A DNA stretch of 64,000 nucleotides from an uncultured Bacillota bacterium (GTDB lineage Bacteria; Bacillota; Dethiobacteria; DTU022; UBA8154), in NCBI GenBank assembly GCA_937973635.1, contig CALJJZ010000047.1, forward strand, positions 1 through 64,000, given 5' to 3'. A model generated the notes under the pieces. It searched no databases. It saw only the letters and a list, made by a program, of their open reading frames with translations, and was not told the DNA's origin. Shown here piece after piece: positions 59,928-64,000 of the stretch (position 1 is its first letter; the number at the start of each line of letters is the position of its first letter). The position numbers were made by a program, and so were the translations under genes.

Positions 59928-61613
59928 TTATGGTTCCCTTTCCCAGAGCACTGCCCGGGCAAAGGTCCGCCCCGCCTCCTTAATCACTACCTGCACTTCT
60001 TCCCCCACCATAGCCCCGGCCCCTTCAATATCAAGGACATAACCGTGCATGCGCGCGATCCCGTGCTCCGGGTGGGAGGCGTGGGTTCCCTCTACTTTGA
60101 CGCGGTAGATACCCCCTTCCTCCACAGGGAGGGCAAAGCGCTCCACCTCGTTGAGTTTGCCCATCATCAGGATCTTGTACTTCTCCAGGTGCATATTGTC
60201 GGAGCCGCGGATGAAGATATTCTTCCCTGTGGCCGCCTCCAGCTTTTTTAAGTAAAGGCCGCCGCTGCCGATGAGCAGAGCAGCGACTTCGCTGTTCATC
60301 TCCACCAGCACCGCCTCCACGTCTTTGCGCTGCAGGACCTTTTTTAATTCCCGTTCCACTTTGCCGCTGACCGCTTCCGGAGAGAGAATGCGCCCTTTGC
60401 CCTGGCAATAACTGCAGGGCTGCTGCAGGACCGCAGCAAGACCCTGGCGCACTTTTTTACGAGCTATCTCCACCAGGCCCAGGGAGGTTATCCCCAGCAC
60501 GTGGTTTTTGGTGCGGTCATGGGCCATGCTCTCTTTAAGTTTATCCAGGATGCGCTGGCGGTTTTCCTGGGAGCTCATATCAATAAAATCGACGATAATA
60601 ATCCCGCCGATATCACGCAGCCGGATCTGCCGCGAGATCTCCACCGCCGCTTCCAAGTTCGTTTTAAAGATCGTTTCTTCAAGGTTGTTTTTGCCCGTGT
60701 ATTTGCCCGTATTTACATCAATGACGGTAAGGGCCTCCGTTTCGTCAAAAACGAGATAGCCGCCGCAGTTCAGCCAGACCACCCGGTTGAGGGAACGCTC
60801 TATCTCGCTTTCGATGCCAAAATATTCAAAAATAGGGACTTTGTGGCAATAGAGGTTGACCCTTTTTTTCAAGGCCGGCGAGAGGCAGTCCAGCAGCTCT
60901 TTTATTTTGTGGTATTCCTGTTCATTGTCGATATGAAATTCATCAATACTGTCATTGAAAAGATCGCGGACGATGCGAAAGATCAGGGCTACATCCTTGT
61001 AAAGGAGGGCCGGGGACTTTTCCTTCCGGTAAAGGTTAAGGATGTTTTCCCAGAGGCCGTTTAGAAAATGCAGGTCGTGGTGCAGGGTCTCAGGCTCCAC
61101 CCCTTCCGCAGCCGTGCGGACAATTACGCCCACATCGGCGGGCCTGACGGCTTCCAGCTCCTTTTTCAGCCTTTCCCTTTCCTCCTGGTTAGCGATACGC
61201 CGGGAAACACCCACATAATTTAAGCCGGGCATCAGCACCAGGTAACGGCCGGGCAGGGTTATATGCCCCGTCAGGCGGGCCCCTTTGCTGCCAAAGGGTT
61301 CTTTCATCACCTGGACAAGGACTTCTTCCCCCACACGCAGCAGCCGCTGTATGGGCATACGCCCTCCTGGGGTATCGTTCCCCCGGGGCTGGGGGATCTC
61401 ATCCACATAGAGGAAGGCGTTGCGCTCCTCGCCGATATTGACAAAGGCAGCCTGCATGCCGGGAAGCACATTTTCCACCACGCCCTTGTAGACATTGCCC
61501 ACAAGACGCTGGCTAAGGGGCCGCTCAATGTAAATCTCCGCCACTTTACCGTTTTCAAGCAGCGCTACCCGTGTTTCCCTTTGCTCGTAGTTAACGATGA
61601 TTTTCTGCTCCAT
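59928..61613 (-). CDS. rng: Ribonuclease G (RNase E/G family)
   Basis: 561 residues. An S1 domain (YIERPLSQRLVGNVYKGVV, NIGEERNAFLYVDEI) precedes the nuclease core (IIIVDFIDM catalytic aspartate region, LGLVEIARKKV) and a zinc-link (CSYCQGKG). It cleaves AU-rich single-stranded RNA, processing 16S rRNA 5' ends and mRNAs. It sits with the two radical-SAM-linked genes, as in many Firmicutes, where rplU follows. Confidence 0.95.
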   Translation of the reverse strand: MEQKIIVNYEQRETRVALLENGKVAEIYIERPLSQRLVGNVYKGVVENVLPGMQAAFVNIGEERNAFLYVDEIPQPRGNDTPGGRMPIQRLLRVGEEVLVQVMKEPFGSKGARLTGHITLPGRYLVLMPGLNYVGVSRRIANQEERERLKKELEAVRPADVGVIVRTAAEGVEPETLHHDLHFLNGLWENILNLYRKEKSPALLYKDVALIFRIVRDLFNDSIDEFHIDNEQEYHKIKELLDCLSPALKKRVNLYCHKVPIFEYFGIESEIERSLNRVVWLNCGGYLVFDETEALTVIDVNTGKYTGKNNLEETIFKTNLEAAVEISRQIRLRDIGGIIIVDFIDMSSQENRQRILDKLKESMAHDRTKNHVLGITSLGLVEIARKKVRQGLAAVLQQPCSYCQGKGRILSPEAVSGKVERELKKVLQRKDVEAVLVEMNSEVAALLIGSGGLYLKKLEAATGKNIFIRGSDNMHLEKYKILMMGKLNEVERFALPVEEGGIYRVKVEGTHASHPEHGIARMHGYVLDIEGAGAMVGEEVQVVIKEAGRTFARAVLWEREP

Positions 61614-61646
61614 TAAAAGCTACTCCGGATTAATTTTTCCAATTTT

Positions 61647-62345
61647 TTAATGCTCCTTACACCCGCAGAAAGCGGAGAGGGTTTCCCCCAGGGGCGTCTG
61701 GTAACCCGCCGCGTCCCTGACGAATACGGCCAGGCGCCGCACCTGTTTTAAGTTGTACTCCGGCGGCAGGAGGCTCAACACCTCGTCGGGGCGGGCACCG
61801 CCCTTATTGCCGGTAGCCAGAAACATGAAAAGTTTACCCTCTTTGCCAGTATTTTGCAAGCACAAATTATAGATAAACGGCCTGATATTGACCCGTCTAC
61901 TTGCATTTTTTCCTTTCCTTTCCACCTCAAGCACCGCCGCAGCCTGCAGCGCCTGCACAGCCCCGGCCAGGCCCGTTAAAGGGCCGGCAAAAACAGCCAT
62001 GTACAGCGCCCCTTCCACTAGGCTGGTAAGGAAAGGGGCCCGGGGGTCCGTTTCCTGCAGGCTGCGCACCGCCAGCTCCGGGGGAAGCTGCCGGTTTAGG
62101 GCCGCCAGGAGCTCCTCGCTGTCCTCCTGCCGGGTCAGTTCAAATTCCAGATATTCCCCGTCACTTTCTATGCCCAGGGCAAGGGGTGCGGCAAAACTCA
62201 GGCGCGGCTGGGGGTTAAATCCTTGGCTGTAAGCCAGGGGCAGGCCGGCCCGGCGCAGGGCCCGGATCAGGGTCCGCTGCAAGTCCAGGTGGGATAAAAA
62301 GGTAAATTCTCCCTGTTTGATCAAGACGGCTCGGTAACGGTACAT
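61647..62345 (-). CDS. Radical-SAM-linked protein (TIGR03936, DUF2344)
   Basis: 232 residues. YRAVLIKQGEFTFLSHLDLQ, RRAGLPLAYSQGFNPQPRLS and FAAPLALGIESDGEYLEFEL match the TIGR03936 family, which is encoded together with a TIGR03960 radical SAM protein. Together they may modify RNA or protein; no activity is known. The ATG at 62345 follows GGGGTGGTG, 29 nt after the upstream gene. Confidence 0.92.
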   Translation of the reverse strand: MYRYRAVLIKQGEFTFLSHLDLQRTLIRALRRAGLPLAYSQGFNPQPRLSFAAPLALGIESDGEYLEFELTRQEDSEELLAALNRQLPPELAVRSLQETDPRAPFLTSLVEGALYMAVFAGPLTGLAGAVQALQAAAVLEVERKGKNASRRVNIRPFIYNLCLQNTGKEGKLFMFLATGNKGGARPDEVLSLLPPEYNLKQVRRLAVFVRDAAGYQTPLGETLSAFCGCKEH

Positions 62346-62374
62346 AAAGTCAGCACCACCCCGAAAATATATTT

Positions 62375-64000
62375 TTAGCGGCCCTCCCCCGCCCCCTGCG
62401 GCAGTGGGCATTCTTCCAGGCCGCAGCCGGCACAGCTGCCGCTGCGGCAATCGGGCGTAATTTTTCCTTTTAACGCCCTTTGGTGTTCCCTGATAAGGTA
62501 GTCTTTGCTTATCCCCGTGTCAATATGGTCCCAGGGCAGGGGGTCTGTATAAGCGGGAGCCCAGCAGGCATACCGGGCGGCGCTCAGGCCCTCCCCGGCA
62601 AAGGCTTCCTCCCAGCGGGAGAGGGAAAAAGCATCGCCCCAAGCATCGAGGCGACTGCCCAGAGCGTAAGCCCTTTCTAGGACCGGGGCCAGCCTTCTGT
62701 CCCCTCGGGCCAGGGCCGCTTCGAGCAGGCTCATGGAGGGATCGTGCCAGGAAAAGCTTACGCCCTTGACCCTGCGCAATTCCCGGCGTAAAAAATCCTG
62801 CCGCTTTAAGATCTCCCCCATTTCCAGCTGGGGCTCCCACTGAAAAGGGGTATGGGCTTTGGGGACAAAAACAGAGACGCTGACATTGAGGGGAGACGGC
62901 CCTTTTTTGCGCCCGCCGCTGCGCCCCAGAGAGCTGATCTTCCTCACCAGCTCCACCATACCCTCCAGGTCGGCCATGGTTTCCGTGGGCAGCCCCAGCA
63001 TAAAATAGAGCTTGAGATGGCTCTGCCACTCCTTAAGCGCCACTGCAGCCGCTTCCAGGATCTCCTCCTCCGTCACCTTTTTATTGATAACATCCCGCAG
63101 CCTTTGCGTCCCCGCTTCGGGGGCGATGGTCACTCCGGCGGCCCTGCCTTTATGCAGGCTGCCGGCCAGGCGTACGGCGGAAGCAGCGGCACGTAAAGAA
63201 GGGAGGGAAAGGGTCAGATGCCTGCCGAAAAAATCGGCCTCCAGCGTCCCGATCAGCTCTCCGATGGCAGGATAATCGCTGCTACTAAGGGAAGAGAGGG
63301 ATAGCTCGGAAAAGCCCGTATTTTCCACAATGCGGCCCGCCTGGGCGCGCAGCTTGGCCACAGAACGTTCCCGTACGGGCCGGTAAACATAACCCGCCTG
63401 ACAGAAACGGCACCCCTGGGAGCAGCCGCGGAACAGCTCCAGCACCCCCCGATCATGGACGATCTCCATATAGGGAACGACAAAACATTCCGGGAAAACA
63501 GCCCCTTCCAGATCCCGGAGCACGCGCCGGCGCACCGGCAGCCGCGCCTCCGGCGCCAGAGCCTCCACGCCGGCGAACCTGCCCTCGCCGTCGTAATTAT
63601 CACAGTATAACGAGGGGACATAGATACCGGGAAGTTGCGCCGCCTCCCGCAGGAAGTCCTCCCGCGCCTGCCCGCCCTTTCTTTTCCATTCCCGGTAGAG
63701 GTCAAGGAGTTCGGGCAGGGCTTCCTCGCCGTCGCCGATGACCAGGAGATCAAAGAAAGGAGCCAGCGGCTCAGGATTATAGGCCAGCGGCCCTCCGCCC
63801 AGCACAAAGGGGTGCCCTCTCTCCCTCCGGCTGCTGTACAGGGGGATACGACCGCAATCCAGCATCATAAGCAGGGCTGTATAGTTCAGCTCATACTGCA
63901 GCGTGAAGCCCACCAGGTCAAAACGGTGCAGGGGGGTCCGGCTCTCCAGGGAAAAAAGGGGGACCCCCCGCTCCCGTAAAAGCCCCTCCAGATCGGCGGC
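62375..64000 (-). CDS. TIGR03960-type B12-binding radical SAM protein (cut by right edge)
   Basis: At least 541 residues; the N-terminus is outside the window and the frame stays open to the edge. B12-binding-like segment near the edge (RERGVPLFSLE, LVGFTLQYELNYT), then the radical SAM core with FRGCSQGCRFCQAGYVYRP (CX3CX2C), TIAPEAGTQRLRDVINK and LYFMLGLPTET. A C-terminal cysteine cluster (GSCAGCGLEECPLP) ends the protein. Partner of the TIGR03936 gene downstream. Confidence 0.93.
   Translation of the reverse strand, partial: AADLEGLLRERGVPLFSLESRTPLHRFDLVGFTLQYELNYTALLMMLDCGRIPLYSSRRERGHPFVLGGGPLAYNPEPLAPFFDLLVIGDGEEALPELLDLYREWKRKGGQAREDFLREAAQLPGIYVPSLYCDNYDGEGRFAGVEALAPEARLPVRRRVLRDLEGAVFPECFVVPYMEIVHDRGVLELFRGCSQGCRFCQAGYVYRPVRERSVAKLRAQAGRIVENTGFSELSLSSLSSSDYPAIGELIGTLEADFFGRHLTLSLPSLRAAASAVRLAGSLHKGRAAGVTIAPEAGTQRLRDVINKKVTEEEILEAAAVALKEWQSHLKLYFMLGLPTETMADLEGMVELVRKISSLGRSGGRKKGPSPLNVSVSVFVPKAHTPFQWEPQLEMGEILKRQDFLRRELRRVKGVSFSWHDPSMSLLEAALARGDRRLAPVLERAYALGSRLDAWGDAFSLSRWEEAFAGEGLSAARYACWAPAYTDPLPWDHIDTGISKDYLIREHQRALKGKITPDCRSGSCAGCGLEECPLPQGAGEGR

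Overview
The window comes from a GC-rich, anaerobic, motile, endospore-forming Firmicute. Spore genes are scattered through it (divergent dipicolinate synthase subunit B, SPOCS/LysM protein, Veg, Spo0E-like phosphatase, CsaB, GerM-domain protein). Anaerobic redox genes (CooC-type ATPase, tungsten-type aldehyde:ferredoxin oxidoreductase, FmdE, NrdG-type activase, NIL-ferredoxin) and the gene styles suggest a Moorella/Thermacetogenium/Pelotomaculum-like clostridium. The genus is a guess. No phage, insertion sequence or CRISPR array was seen.

1-14.4 kb is a flagellar late-gene region read leftward: flgM-flgN-flgK-flgL-fliW-csrA3-unknown, then (after an HD-GYP gene and a mntA/hepT toxin-antitoxin pair) a giant flagellin, csrA2, csrA1, a small ORF and a second flagellin cut by the left edge. 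Five leftward sites match the SigD/FliA consensus. One drives no ORF and instead reads about 75 nt into a perfect intrinsic terminator, so it is a candidate flagellar-regulon small RNA. FlgK, FlgL and the giant flagellin are all oversized and appear to carry the same inserted module in their surface-exposed regions.

14.4-35 kb is mostly housekeeping and sporulation: gapdh, dapB-dpaB, hydrolase, transporter and nitroreductase genes, slipin plus NfeD-type protease, DUF151 nuclease, csaB, a radical SAM protein, pcm, then a three-gene set (UPF0280, NIL-ferredoxin, DUF39) that matches the anaerobic homocysteine pathway. It continues with queT, SPOCS-LysM, veg, ykuK-like, ksgA, rhomboid, comF and a Spo0E-like gene.

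35-54 kb holds recD2, metK, fabZ, a beta-CASP nuclease, cooC, a rubredoxin-like protein, UPF0173, tRNA-Thr(CGT), and a leftward operon of methyltransferase, lipoprotein binding protein, FmdE-family protein, two permeases and a fused double ATPase (candidate metal or metal-chelate importer). An MBL hydrolase, a membrane protein, a GerM-domain protein and dodecin follow.

54-64 kb holds rmuC, an aldehyde:ferredoxin oxidoreductase gene behind a structured leader with an intrinsic terminator (possible Moco/Tuco riboswitch), a YqeC-MocA fusion, an nrdG-like activase with a non-canonical start, RNase G, and two proteins of the TIGR03936/TIGR03960 radical-SAM pair, the last cut by the right edge.
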